From assembly GCA_963691655.1 (NCBI GenBank), contig CAVNUY010000018.1, forward strand, positions 1 to 64,000: DNA of 64,000 bases, in the 5' to 3' direction. Under the pieces are notes generated by a model, which searched no databases, had not been told where the DNA came from, and saw only the letters and a program-made list of their open reading frames with translations. Origin of the DNA: Toxonevra muliebris (Eukaryota; Arthropoda; Insecta; Diptera; Pallopteridae). Each line of letters starts with the position of its first letter. Position 1 is the stretch's first letter. Positions 12,209 through 22,060 of the stretch are shown here, piece after piece. The position numbers and the translations under genes were made by a program.

Positions 12209-12920
12209 ATTAGAGGAAATGAAATTGAGGATTACATATAATATTGAAAATACCTTAAAGCAACAAATTTACTGAATAGGTAGACCAGTTTTTGAGATAA
12301 GTTTTGTGTTTTACTGTTAAGAAACTGTGTGAGATGATTTAAATAACATTAAAAAGAAAAAGAAAAAAGAGGTAAGATACATCAATTGTATTTTGTTCTG
12401 AAATACTTCAAAAATGGTCTTTCTTTACAGCTTTGCCAGTCACTGCTCATACAAACATATCTATTTCGATCATATTATCAAAGTAAAGTCTACATATCAC
12501 ACAAATTACAACCAAACCCATTTGTCCTGCTATTGTTTTACCGATGGGCATATGTACATATTTCGGTATCTAATATAAATATATATGTCTATAAGTTTTA
12601 TTTCTCTTTTAGTTTAAGTGTAGATTTCAACCTAGCTACATATTTAATTTAATTTTACGACTGAAGGTATTTAAGGCATAAAAAGATAAAATAAAAAATT
12701 GTATATTTTTGTTTCTTTCTTGAAATCACGCTATTTTAATACTAGGGGAACGAGTAATAGGAGTATGTGTCCTACATTAAAACGAATGCATTGTATGTAT
12801 CTACAAGATTTTATTTAATATCTTTCATCTAAATAAATAATAATTCGTAAATCGGAATATATCCTAACTTCAAATTTTTGCAGTAAGCGAAAGTAAGCTT
12901 TAAATTTATTTTCGAAAATA
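12209..12920. other. Non-coding DNA, nothing recognised
   Basis: AT-rich, with an 88-codon plus-strand reading frame (12386-12652) that resembles no family I know and has AT-driven composition. I do not call it a gene. Confidence 0.4.
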
Positions 12921-13000
12921 GGACGCCGAGGTGGTTTAGTGTGTTAAAGTCTCACACAGACGACTTTCGATGCTTCCGTGTACAAACAAACAAAAAATAC
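12921..13000 (+). repeat. Relic resembling an R1-clade LINE 3' end (or a tRNA-like SINE head)
   Basis: The string 'gaggtggtttagtgtg...gtctcacacagacg...gatgcttccgtg' parallels, with gaps, the last 65 bp of the R1-clade element ending at 20482 ('gaggtggttttagcgtg...gtcacgcactgac...tatgctttcctcctcg'). It is followed by an A-rich run. It could be a 5'-truncated relative of that LINE, about 470 bp from the AGTAT array, or a SINE sharing the LINE tail. A degenerate tRNA A-box-like string is also present, so the two readings are not separable by eye. Confidence 0.4.
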
Positions 13001-13464
13001 ATATGCATGTGTAAATGAGGGAGTTTTGGAAAAGTTTTTGTTAGACAAATGCGAACCCTCGCCCTTTCCAAACCCACCCACCGTCTAACTAATGGCATCG
13101 ATATACTATAAAACTGTTTTGGGTCTTTTGTTCGTCTTCTTTTTCGTAATTACTTGTGTGCTGCTTTTTTATAACATGTGTACATTACGACAATAACGAA
13201 AAAAAAGAATCTAAGAAAAAACAAAAATTAACGTACATGATAAAAATAATTAAATAACAATTCTTAATCTACTAAAAATCTTAAACAAAAATAAAAAAAT
13301 GTAAATGCATCAATGACAAATTACATACACACACACGCGCACAACGAAAGATACAGCATATGGATGAAGTGGTGGAGGTAGTGGTAAAAACTGCTTTTAG
13401 ACGAGACGACATTGTCTTGGTGCAAATGTCGTTGTGAATGTAACAAGTTTTCTGACTTATTGTA

Positions 13465-14882
13465 TATAGTATAGTATAGTATAGTATAGTATAGTATAGT
13501 ATAGTATAGTATAGTATAGTATAGTATAGTATAGTATAGTATAGTATAGTATAGTATAGTATAGTATAGTATAGTATAGTATAGTATAGTATAGTATAGT
13601 ATAGTATAGTATAGTATAGTATAGTATAGTATAGTATAGTATAGTATAGTATAGTATAGTATAGTATAGTATAGTATAGTATAGTATAGTATAGTATAGT
13701 ATAGTATAGTATAGTATAGTATAGTATAGTATAGTATAGTATAGTATAGTATAGTATAGTATAGTATAGTATAGTATAGTATAGTATAGTATAGTATAGT
13801 ATAGTATAGTATAGTATAGTATAGTATAGTATAGTATAGTATAGTATAGTATAGTATAGTATAGTATAGTATAGTATAGTATAGTATAGTATAGTATAGT
13901 ATAGTATAGTATAGTATAGTATAGTATAGTATAGTATAGTATAGTATAGTATAGTATAGTATAGTATAGTATAGTATAGTATAGTATAGTATAGTATAGT
14001 ATAGTATAGTATAGTATAGTATAGTATAGTATAGTATAGTATAGTATAGTATAGTATAGTATAGTATAGTATAGTATAGTATAGTATAGTATAGTATAGT
14101 ATAGTATAGTATAGTATAGTATAGTATAGTATAGTATAGTATAGTATAGTATAGTATAGTATAGTATAGTATAGTATAGTATAGTATAGTATAGTATAGT
14201 ATAGTATAGTATAGTATAGTATAGTATAGTATAGTATAGTATAGTATAGTATAGTATAGTATAGTATAGTATAGTATAGTATAGTATAGTATAGTATAGT
14301 ATAGTATAGTATAGTATAGTATAGTATAGTATAGTATAGTATAGTATAGTATAGTATAGTATAGTATAGTATAGTATAGTATAGTATAGTATAGTATAGT
14401 ATAGTATAGTATAGTATAGTATAGTATAGTATAGTATAGTATAGTATAGTATAGTATAGTATAGTATAGTATAGTATAGTATAGTATAGTATAGTATAGT
14501 ATAGTATAGTATAGTATAGTATAGTATAGTATAGTATAGTATAGTATAGTATAGTATAGTATAGTATAGTATAGTATAGTATAGTATAGTATAGTATAGT
14601 ACAGTATAGTATAGTATAGTATAGTATAGTATAGTATAGTATAGTATAGTATAGTATAGTATAGTATAGTATAGTATAGTATAGTATAGTATAGTATAGT
14701 ATAGTATAGTATAGTATAGTATAGTATAGTATAGTATAGTATAGTATAGTATAGTATAGTATAGTATAGTATAGTATAGTACAGTATAGTATAGTATAGT
14801 ATAGTATAGTATAGTATAGTATAGTATAGTATAGTATAGTATAGTATAGTATAGTATAGTATAGTATAGTATAGTATAGTAT
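13465..14882. repeat. (AGTAT)n satellite array 1 (left of the R1-clade LINE)
   Basis: About 283 head-to-tail AGTAT (TATAG) units. I see only two substitutions, T to C at 14602 and 14782, exactly 180 bp (36 units) apart. That spacing suggests one interruption copied by a 180-bp slippage or duplication. Left flank is unique sequence ending 'cttattg'. The right edge is the 5' end of the LINE. Long reading frames across it in every phase simply repeat a five-residue motif and are not genes. Confidence 0.97.
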
Positions 14883-15754
14883 CACAGGGCTGAGCTTTAG
14901 GCTACTGTGGGGGTCAGCGGGTGGCGGATAGCTGAACGGCCGGCAGTAATGTCAGTTAGCTGCGAATACCCAATAAGCAGTCCCCGACCAAGAGCGGCAG
15001 AAGTGGAGGGTGTGTCTTAAAAGGCCACAATACCCAATGAAGATCTGCGACAGGACGAGCAGGCACCGTCCTTGGCGTAAGTGCTCCCCACCCCGGGGTG
15101 GCACCGTGGGACATCGTTGCAGAATCCGGACACGCGTATTTCAACACTGGGTTATCCTATGACACTGTCATGTGGGTCATGAGGGCAATGTTTAGTGACG
15201 GATACAAGTGTTCGGAAACTTCGCGAACCACGACAGCAGATAGTGACGGGAATGTGTGCTACACCGTCAGACGCTGCCCGGCTTCGACCAGTGGGTCGAA
15301 GGGCTTGGGTAAGTGCAGGCGGCTGGTTCACATTTTCGATACTATGCGAGCAATGGACGTCGGAATCTGAGTCCAGTAGGATTCTGACGAAATGGTACTG
15401 GAACCAATATTTTGACCTAGATGATACGAGCTGACGGCTGTGGTATTCGGGCACTTTAGTAAGCGGAGTGAAATCTAGCGGAAATGGCTGTCCGGCTAAT
15501 GTCCCAGCTGCCTCCGTCCCGGTAAAACCTTGGCAGGCCTCGTTGTACGTTCGAGGTACGTCACCACTACGGTGGTGGTTCAGGCTCGGCTGGCTGTGTT
15601 CCCGATTACGCTGACCTGGCTCTGAACGCAGGTACCCATAAGGTCCTGCGTCAACCCTCGCGTGGCCTTACTGCTTGCATAGATAACCACGGGGTCATTA
15701 AGGCGACTGTACTTTCGGACCGAGATAGCGGCAACGAGGGGGGACCCAATCACA
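14883..15754 (+). other. 5' UTR of the R1-clade LINE
   Basis: Starts abruptly after an intact AGTAT unit with 'cacagggctgagc'. It is GC-rich and has several short open frames that I regard as non-coding. LINE 5' UTRs of this type normally hold an internal promoter. I see no specific motif I can defend. Confidence 0.6.
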
Positions 15755-17347
15755 ATGTTTACAAACAAACAAAAAAACACAGATGTAAATGAAGAGGAGA
15801 ACTTTGACCCATTCAAGGGCCGAAGACTAACGCGATCGCCAGAGGAATCCGGAAGGAGCCTGATGAAAAAAGCAGCATCCTCACCTGACCTCATTGAACT
15901 GGATCAGGACGATACCAGGAAAACGTGTCAGAAGATCGACAATAAGGCGAAAGGTGTAGCTACAGCAAGTAGCACAACTGTACGCGAGCAACAGAAGTCG
16001 ATTGGCCACACAGGCACGCCTACAGAAGCAATAGTCAATATGGCATCAAAACAGCGGACCATATTTGACTTACAGAAGACAGCGACCTTGGATGCTACTA
16101 CACCCAAGACAGCTTCAAGAGTACCGGCAGGGCAGTTTATTAAAACCGTTGTACAAACATCATCAACGAACGTGTTCCAGGCCAAAATGGCAAAGCTTGG
16201 AGTACATATAAACAAGCTCCTGGCATACTACGAGGGTAGAAGGAATGTCCACGCTGAAATTAAGCGCCTAGGATCTATGATCAAAGGCGCTTATACTGAA
16301 GCGATGCTGGACATGGAAAAGAGCGTGGACCAGCAGGCATCAACACCAGCAACAACAACAACGCTGGACATCGAGGTAGATGCGCCTGAAAAAAGCATCC
16401 CACGTGAGACCCTCGCAGAGGTGGTTCGCAGAGCGCCACCACCTTCGGCTAAGAGGATGAGAGCCAGAACGAGTCCGGACTTGCGCATAATTGGAGAGAA
16501 ATCACCGGCAACAAAGAGAAGACGCGGCACAGCAGAAACGCAGCAGACAAACCCAAAGGACAAGGCGTCAAACATTAAGGGGCCGAAGGAAACAGCATGG
16601 AATGTTGTAAAAGGCAAGAAAGCCAGGAAGGCCAGACCAATAAGGACCAGGCCTGATGTTATTATTATATCGAAGGCAGGAGACGCAACGTACGCAGACA
16701 TACTGCGCAAGGTGAAGACATGCGAGGATCTTAAGACAATGGGCGAAAATGTCAAGGCCATACGCAGAATAGCCAAAGGCGAGCTACTTCTGGAGTTGAA
16801 GAGAGCTCCAGAAAACCAGACGACGACGTACCAAGCAGCAATCGAAGAGGTACTTAAGGAGACGGCCAAAGTAGCGGCCAAAACTCACACGGTCACGCTA
16901 CAATGCAGAGACCTAGATGAGGTCACCACACTGGAGGAAATTTGCGAGGCACTTCATGCGCAATGCAAAATACGACGCCCAGAGAAAACTGCTGTTAGAA
17001 GCCTGCGAAAGAGGTACAACGGCACACAAACAGCTCTCATCTGCCTACCCGTAGACGACGCGAGGAAGGTGATAGATGCGCAACGAGTACGCATCGGATG
17101 GGTGATGAGCAGGATAAGAGAGATGGATTCGCCCAGATACTGTTTCAAGTGCTGGGGCTACGGCCATATTGCGCAACGTTGCACAGAGAAGGTAGACAGG
17201 ATGAAGCACTGCCTGAAATGCGGAGAAAGAGGGCACTTGGCGGCAGTCTGCTCTAATAAGGAGAAATGTGCTCTGTGCAAAGGAGCACATGCAGCAGGGA
17301 GCACAAAATGCCCCCTGCTCCAAAAGGCGCGAAAAAATTTGAGGTGA
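15755..17347 (+). CDS. R1-clade LINE ORF1 (Gag-like RNA-binding protein)
   Basis: 530 codons. The first 300 residues are basic and low in obvious domains, with runs of Lys/Arg/Thr/Ala. A folded region follows at about residues 305-455. Three zinc knuckles close the protein: C463-C476 (CFKCWGYGHIAQRC), C486-C499 (CLKCGERGHLAAVC) and a CX2CX3HX6C variant at C505-C519. This three-knuckle C-terminus is typical of R1-clade ORF1 proteins, which bind element RNA and guide the RNP to its target. The start ATG at 15755 is preceded by stops in frame. The stop TGA at 17345-17347 lies two bases before the ORF2 ATG, in a different frame, suggesting termination-reinitiation. No stop or frameshift seen. Confidence 0.92.
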   Translation: MFTNKQKNTDVNEEENFDPFKGRRLTRSPEESGRSLMKKAASSPDLIELDQDDTRKTCQKIDNKAKGVATASSTTVREQQKSIGHTGTPTEAIVNMASKQRTIFDLQKTATLDATTPKTASRVPAGQFIKTVVQTSSTNVFQAKMAKLGVHINKLLAYYEGRRNVHAEIKRLGSMIKGAYTEAMLDMEKSVDQQASTPATTTTLDIEVDAPEKSIPRETLAEVVRRAPPPSAKRMRARTSPDLRIIGEKSPATKRRRGTAETQQTNPKDKASNIKGPKETAWNVVKGKKARKARPIRTRPDVIIISKAGDATYADILRKVKTCEDLKTMGENVKAIRRIAKGELLLELKRAPENQTTTYQAAIEEVLKETAKVAAKTHTVTLQCRDLDEVTTLEEICEALHAQCKIRRPEKTAVRSLRKRYNGTQTALICLPVDDARKVIDAQRVRIGWVMSRIREMDSPRYCFKCWGYGHIAQRCTEKVDRMKHCLKCGERGHLAAVCSNKEKCALCKGAHAAGSTKCPLLQKARKNLR

Positions 17348-17349
17348 CA

Positions 17350-20346
17350 ATGAAGATATTGCAACTCAATATCAACCACTGCCAGGCGGCGCAGGATCTC
17401 CTGCAGCAATTGACGACCGAACATGGCTTCGACTTAGCGTTACTTTCGGAGCAGTATACAAATCTAGATGGACATGGCTGGGCGACGGACGCAGCGAATA
17501 AGGCTGCCATTTGGGCGCTAGGCAACGCCTCATTGCAAGGCAAGATGAAAACAGCCAAAGAAGGATTCACGTGGGTCAAAGTAGGTGGAATCTACTTTTT
17601 CAGCTGCTACGCTCCACCTAGTATGAGCGAGGAAGCTTTTGAGACCATGGTGACAGCATTAGTGGAAGAAGCACGCGGAAAGCATCCACTTCTTATCGGC
17701 GGGGACTTTAATGCATGGTCCACAACATGGGGTAGCGCCCGCACGTGCCGACGTGGCCACATACTCCTTGAGAGCCTGGTTCCCTTAGAGCTGGAGCTAC
17801 TAAATGAGTTCGGGGCATACACTTTCGACAACGGCAGAGGTAGGTCCATAATAGACCTCACCTTTGCGGACAACGTAGTTGCGCGCTCTGCCAAATGGAG
17901 CGTTAGCAACATGTACACGCATAGCGATGGGCACAAGGCCATCATCATCGACGTGGATAACAAGGTGGCACCCCTCGCGGTTCGGATACAGAAGGCGCAG
18001 CAAAATGGATGGAAGAGGCAAGCGTTCGACGCGGACACGTTCAACATAGCTTGGAGAGATGCAATGTTCCAGACCAAACCAGCTGCAGACATGGCAGTGC
18101 ATACCATCGCAGCACTTTCCAGAGCGTGCGATGCTGCGATGCCCCGAAGACATGCAGTCCTGATCAGAAGACCAGTGTACTGGTGGAATGAGGAGATAGC
18201 GGCAGCCAGGAAGAAATGCCATCAAGCACGCAGGAAAGCGCAGAGAGCTCGCTCTCTTCCCGCGTGGAAAGCCCTGCAGCTCGACTATAAAGTTTGTAGA
18301 ATCGAGAGAGACAGCAAAAACATCTGTTTTAAACAGTTACGCGACAGCGCAGAAACCGATCCATGGGGGATGGCATATACAACGGTTATGAGGAAAGTCA
18401 GAGGGTTAAGGGCCCCTCAGCCCACCTGCCCCACACTGATGCGAAAAGTGGTGACCACACTCTTTCCCCCCCAGAAAGAACTTGCTCCACGACAACATAA
18501 GTGCGTGCAAGCACTAGAAGTCACCGCCAGCGAGGTGCTGGCAACGCTACGTAAGATTGCGGATAACAAGGCCCCAGGACTGGATGGCATCTCCAACGTT
18601 GCGCTCAAGGCGGCGATCAAAGCTACACCGGAGGTGTTCGCGAAGCTTTTCAGTGCATGCTTGACAGAAGGAGTTTTTCCAGACACATGGAAGCGACAGC
18701 GGTTAGTCCTCCTACTAAAACCAAAGAAGCCGCCGGATGAACCGGCATCCTACCGCCCGTTATGCATGCTGGATACACTGGGCAAAGTTCTCGAACGCAT
18801 TATAGGGGACAGGCTCCAGGAGTGGCTTGAAAAGCCAGGAGGGCTATCAGCACGACAGTTTGGATTCAGAAGAGGACGATCCACGGTCGACGCAATACAA
18901 ACGGTGATGAATATTGCACGCGAGGCCACCAGCGGCAACCAATGGGGAAACGGCAAGAAGAAGTACTGCGCCGTAGTGACGTTGGACATCAAAAATGCCT
19001 TCAATTCGGCGAACTGGCCTCAGATTATGAGTGCACTGAGAGGATTCGAAGTACCGGAATACCTGTTGCAAATAATCGCAAACTACTTCGACAACAGAAT
19101 TTTAATATACGATACTGATGACGGCGTGAAGCAGTATCGTGTCAAAGGAGGCGTTCCGCAGGGCTCCGTTCTCGGCCCAACACTATGGAACGCAATGTAT
19201 GACGGCATCCTCAAATTGGATCTCCCGGAGGATACAACAATCGTAGGATATGCAGACGACATCGCGATAGTGGCAGTAGCCAAGAACCTGGACTCGCTAC
19301 AGGCTATATGTAACGATGTCATCTCAAGAGTGAGAAGATGGCTGTACAACTCGAAGCTGGAATTGGCGGAGCAGAAGACGGAAGTCGTGGTATTGAGTAC
19401 CAGAAGAGCACGTGCAGAGCTGGTCATCACGGTTGGTGATCATAACATCACCTCGTGTCCACACATTAAGTACTTAGGAGTACTTATAGATTCTAGAATG
19501 ACGTTCAAGGATCACCTGAAAGCTGCTAGTGGAAAAGCAGCACGAATAAACAGCGCATTAACACGCATCATGCCGAATATAGGAGGCCCGCGTGAGGGCA
19601 GGCGCCGGCTGCTTTCAACGGTTACTACGTCAGTAATCTTGTATGCAGCACCTATCTGGGCGGACAGCAAGAAATCACACCAGAAGGATATCCGTGCGAT
19701 ATATAGGCTCAGTGCCCTGAGGGTTGCTAGCGTGTATCGCACAGTATCGGACGATGCTATTTGTGTCATAGCAAGTAAGGTGCCCATAGATTTACAGGCA
19801 CAAGAGATGAAGCGGTTATATGGCCGTGACACAAAATCAACCGAAGCCATAAGAAGAGAAGAAAGACAGCGTACCATCATGGAATGGCAGCGAAGATGGG
19901 AGTCATCCGAGAAGGGTCGATGGACCTACAATCTCATTACGCATATAGAAGAGTGGATATCACGCAGACATGGTGACATGAATTACCACATTACGCAGCT
20001 GCTTAGTGGCCATGGGTGCTTCAAGCAGTACTTGCAAAAAATCAACACCGGAGAAGAAGACCCGTTTTGCTCAAGATGCCCAGAGGAACGGGAGAACGCG
20101 CAGCATATACTTTTTATATGCCCACGTTTCAACAAAAACAGAGATGAGCTGGAGAAAGCCTTTGGAGAATCCCCTACAGAAAGGAATCTGACGACACAGA
20201 TGTGTAACACAGCGGAAAAATGGAATGCAGCATACAAGGTTGCTGCAGATATGATGACCACTCTGTATGATGCAGAACGTGCGCGCAAAGTCGAGCGCAC
20301 GGCAAAAACCGAACAGAATTGGACAGAAACCAATACTGACGATTGA
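17350..20346 (+). CDS. R1-clade LINE ORF2 (endonuclease, reverse transcriptase, CCHC)
   Basis: 999 codons from the ATG at 17350; an ATG in the same frame at 17266 lies inside ORF1 and is less likely. The APE endonuclease starts at MKILQLNINHCQ, with IGGDFNAW at about residues 116-123, IDLTFA, and SDGHKAI replacing the more usual SDH. Reverse transcriptase motifs are YRPLCMLDTLGK, FGFRRGRSTVDAI, LDIKNAFNSANW, GGVPQGSVLGP and YADD at residues 634-637. The C-terminal knuckle is C907-x2-C910-x8-H919-x4-C924, characteristic of R1-clade ORF2. No RNase H. The endonuclease would nick its target and the 3' end of the RNA would be reverse-transcribed there. In R1-clade elements the endonuclease strongly influences target choice, so this domain is the candidate for recognising AGTAT. 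Confidence 0.93.
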   Translation: MKILQLNINHCQAAQDLLQQLTTEHGFDLALLSEQYTNLDGHGWATDAANKAAIWALGNASLQGKMKTAKEGFTWVKVGGIYFFSCYAPPSMSEEAFETMVTALVEEARGKHPLLIGGDFNAWSTTWGSARTCRRGHILLESLVPLELELLNEFGAYTFDNGRGRSIIDLTFADNVVARSAKWSVSNMYTHSDGHKAIIIDVDNKVAPLAVRIQKAQQNGWKRQAFDADTFNIAWRDAMFQTKPAADMAVHTIAALSRACDAAMPRRHAVLIRRPVYWWNEEIAAARKKCHQARRKAQRARSLPAWKALQLDYKVCRIERDSKNICFKQLRDSAETDPWGMAYTTVMRKVRGLRAPQPTCPTLMRKVVTTLFPPQKELAPRQHKCVQALEVTASEVLATLRKIADNKAPGLDGISNVALKAAIKATPEVFAKLFSACLTEGVFPDTWKRQRLVLLLKPKKPPDEPASYRPLCMLDTLGKVLERIIGDRLQEWLEKPGGLSARQFGFRRGRSTVDAIQTVMNIAREATSGNQWGNGKKKYCAVVTLDIKNAFNSANWPQIMSALRGFEVPEYLLQIIANYFDNRILIYDTDDGVKQYRVKGGVPQGSVLGPTLWNAMYDGILKLDLPEDTTIVGYADDIAIVAVAKNLDSLQAICNDVISRVRRWLYNSKLELAEQKTEVVVLSTRRARAELVITVGDHNITSCPHIKYLGVLIDSRMTFKDHLKAASGKAARINSALTRIMPNIGGPREGRRRLLSTVTTSVILYAAPIWADSKKSHQKDIRAIYRLSALRVASVYRTVSDDAICVIASKVPIDLQAQEMKRLYGRDTKSTEAIRREERQRTIMEWQRRWESSEKGRWTYNLITHIEEWISRRHGDMNYHITQLLSGHGCFKQYLQKINTGEEDPFCSRCPEERENAQHILFICPRFNKNRDELEKAFGESPTERNLTTQMCNTAEKWNAAYKVAADMMTTLYDAERARKVERTAKTEQNWTETNTDD

Positions 20347-20505
20347 GCACTAAGCTCATTACGGCCTTCCGACGTAATACCTAACGGTGGTTCCGGGAGG
20401 AATATCCGTACGGACGAGAGGTGGTTTTAGCGTGAGAATGTCACGCACTGACTGGGTGGCTTTTTATGCTTTCCTCCTCGTTAAAAAAAAAAAAAAAAAA
20501 AAAAA
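20347..20505 (+). other. 3' UTR and poly(A) tail of the R1-clade LINE
   Basis: About 136 bp after the ORF2 stop, containing 'gaggtggttttagcgtg' and an inverted pair (gcgtga/tcacgc) that can form a small hairpin, then about 24 A (20483-20506, the last A shared with AGTAT). The sequence then passes directly into AGTAT units. Short hairpin-bearing 3' ends are typical of the R1 clade. Confidence 0.8.
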
Positions 20506-22060
20506 AGTATAGTATAGTATAGTATAGTATAGTATAGTATAGTATAGTATAGTATAGTATAGTATAGTATAGTATAGTATAGTATAGTATAGTATAGTAT
20601 AGTATAGTATAGTATAGTATAGTATAGTATAGTATAGTATAGTATAGTATAGTATAGTATAGTATAGTATAGTATAGTATAGTATAGTATAGTATAGTAT
20701 AGTATAGTATAGTATAGTATAGTATAGTATAGTATAGTATAGTATAGTATAGTATAGTATAGTATAGTATAGTATAGTATAGTATAGTATAGTATAGTAT
20801 AGTATAGTATAGTATAGTATAGTATAGTATAGTATAGTATAGTATAGTATAGTATAGTATAGTATAGTATAGTATAGTATAGTATAGTATAGTATAGTAT
20901 AGTATAGTATAGTATAGTATAGTATAGTATAGTATAGTATAGTATAGTATAGTATAGTATAGTATAGTATAGTATAGTATAGTATAGTATAGTATAGTAT
21001 AGTATAGTATAGTATAGTATAGTATAGTATAGTATAGTATAGTATAGTATAGTATAGTATAGTATAGTATAGTATAGTATAGTATAGTATAAATAGTATA
21101 GTATAGTATAGTATAGTATAGTATAGTATAGTATAGTATAGTATAGTATAGTATAGTATAGTATAGTATAGTATAGTATAGTATAGTATAGTATAGTATA
21201 GTATAGTATAGTATAGTATAGTATAGTATAGTATAGTATAGTATAGTATAGTATAGTATAGTATAGTATAGTATAGTATAGTATAGTATAGTATAGTATA
21301 GTATAGTATAGTATAGTATAGTATAGTATAGTATAGTATAGTATAGTATAGTATAGTATAGTATAGTATAGTATAGTATAGTATAGTATAGTATAGTATA
21401 GTATAGTATAGTATAGTATAGTATAGTATAGTATAGTATAGTATAGTATAGTATAGTATAGTATAGTATAGTATAGTATAGTATAGTATAGTATAGTATA
21501 GTATAGTATAGTATAGTATAGTATAGTATAGTATAGTATAGTATAGTATAGTATAGTATAGTATAGTATAGTATAGTATAGTATAGTATAGTATAGTATA
21601 GTATAGTATAGTATAGTATAGTATAGTATAGTATAGTATAGTATAGTATAGTATAGTATAGTATAGTATAGTATAGTATAGTATAGTATAGTATAGTATA
21701 GTATAGTATAGTATAGTATAGTATAGTATAGTATAGTATAGTATAGTATAGTATAGTATAGTATAGTATAGTATAGTATAGTATAGTATAGTATAGTATA
21801 GTATAGTATAGTATAGTATAGTATAGTATAGTATAGTATAGTATAGTATAGTATAGTATAGTATAGTATAGTATAGTATAGTATAGTATAGTATAGTATA
21901 GTATAGTATAGTATAGTATAGTATAGTATAGTATAGTATAGTATAGTATAGTATAGTATAGTATAGTATAGTATAGTATAGTATAGTATAGTATAGTATA
22001 GTATAGTATAGTATAGTATAGTATAGTATAGTATAGTATAGTATAGTATAGTATAGTATA
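20506..22060. repeat. (AGTAT)n satellite array 2 (right of the R1-clade LINE)
   Basis: About 311 AGTAT units with a single interruption at 21091-21094 (AAAT between units), which shifts the phase. With array 1 it makes an original array of roughly 3 kb split by the LINE. It ends at 22060, followed by 'cagtatagcattgtg', the first bases of the 2-kb unit. Confidence 0.97.

Larger units (their letters stand above)
14883..20505 (+). mobile_element. Full-length R1-clade LINE inserted in (AGTAT)n
   Basis: A 5.6-kb non-LTR retrotransposon with AGTAT units on both sides. It has an 872-bp 5' UTR, ORF1 with three zinc knuckles, ORF2 with endonuclease, reverse transcriptase and C-terminal CCHC, a short 3' UTR and about 24 A. 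Both ORFs are intact. It is visibly GC-richer than the surrounding AT-rich DNA. The array phase is kept across the insertion (left ends AGTAT, right resumes AGTAT), so any target duplication is hidden by the repeat. R1-clade LINEs are known for sequence-specific targets: R1 in 28S rDNA, TRAS/SART in TTAGG telomere repeats, Waldo in ACAY repeats, Mino in AC repeats. An AGTAT-targeting member would fit that pattern; target specificity is inference from one insertion. Confidence 0.92.

Noticed and set aside
12386..12652. 88-codon frame as a host gene
   Set aside because: AT-rich composition, no splice or family support, and it lies among repeats.
13281..14885. Very long open reading frames across the AGTAT arrays (also 20441-22136, 24013-24898, 26005-26395)
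   Set aside because: They are open in several phases because AGTAT units lack stops on that strand and merely repeat a five-residue motif; no initiation context, domain or codon signature.
15098..15454. Frames in the R1-clade 5' UTR and the many minus-strand frames opposite ORF1 and ORF2
   Set aside because: They shadow or precede the real ORFs, overlap each other on both strands and encode nothing recognisable.
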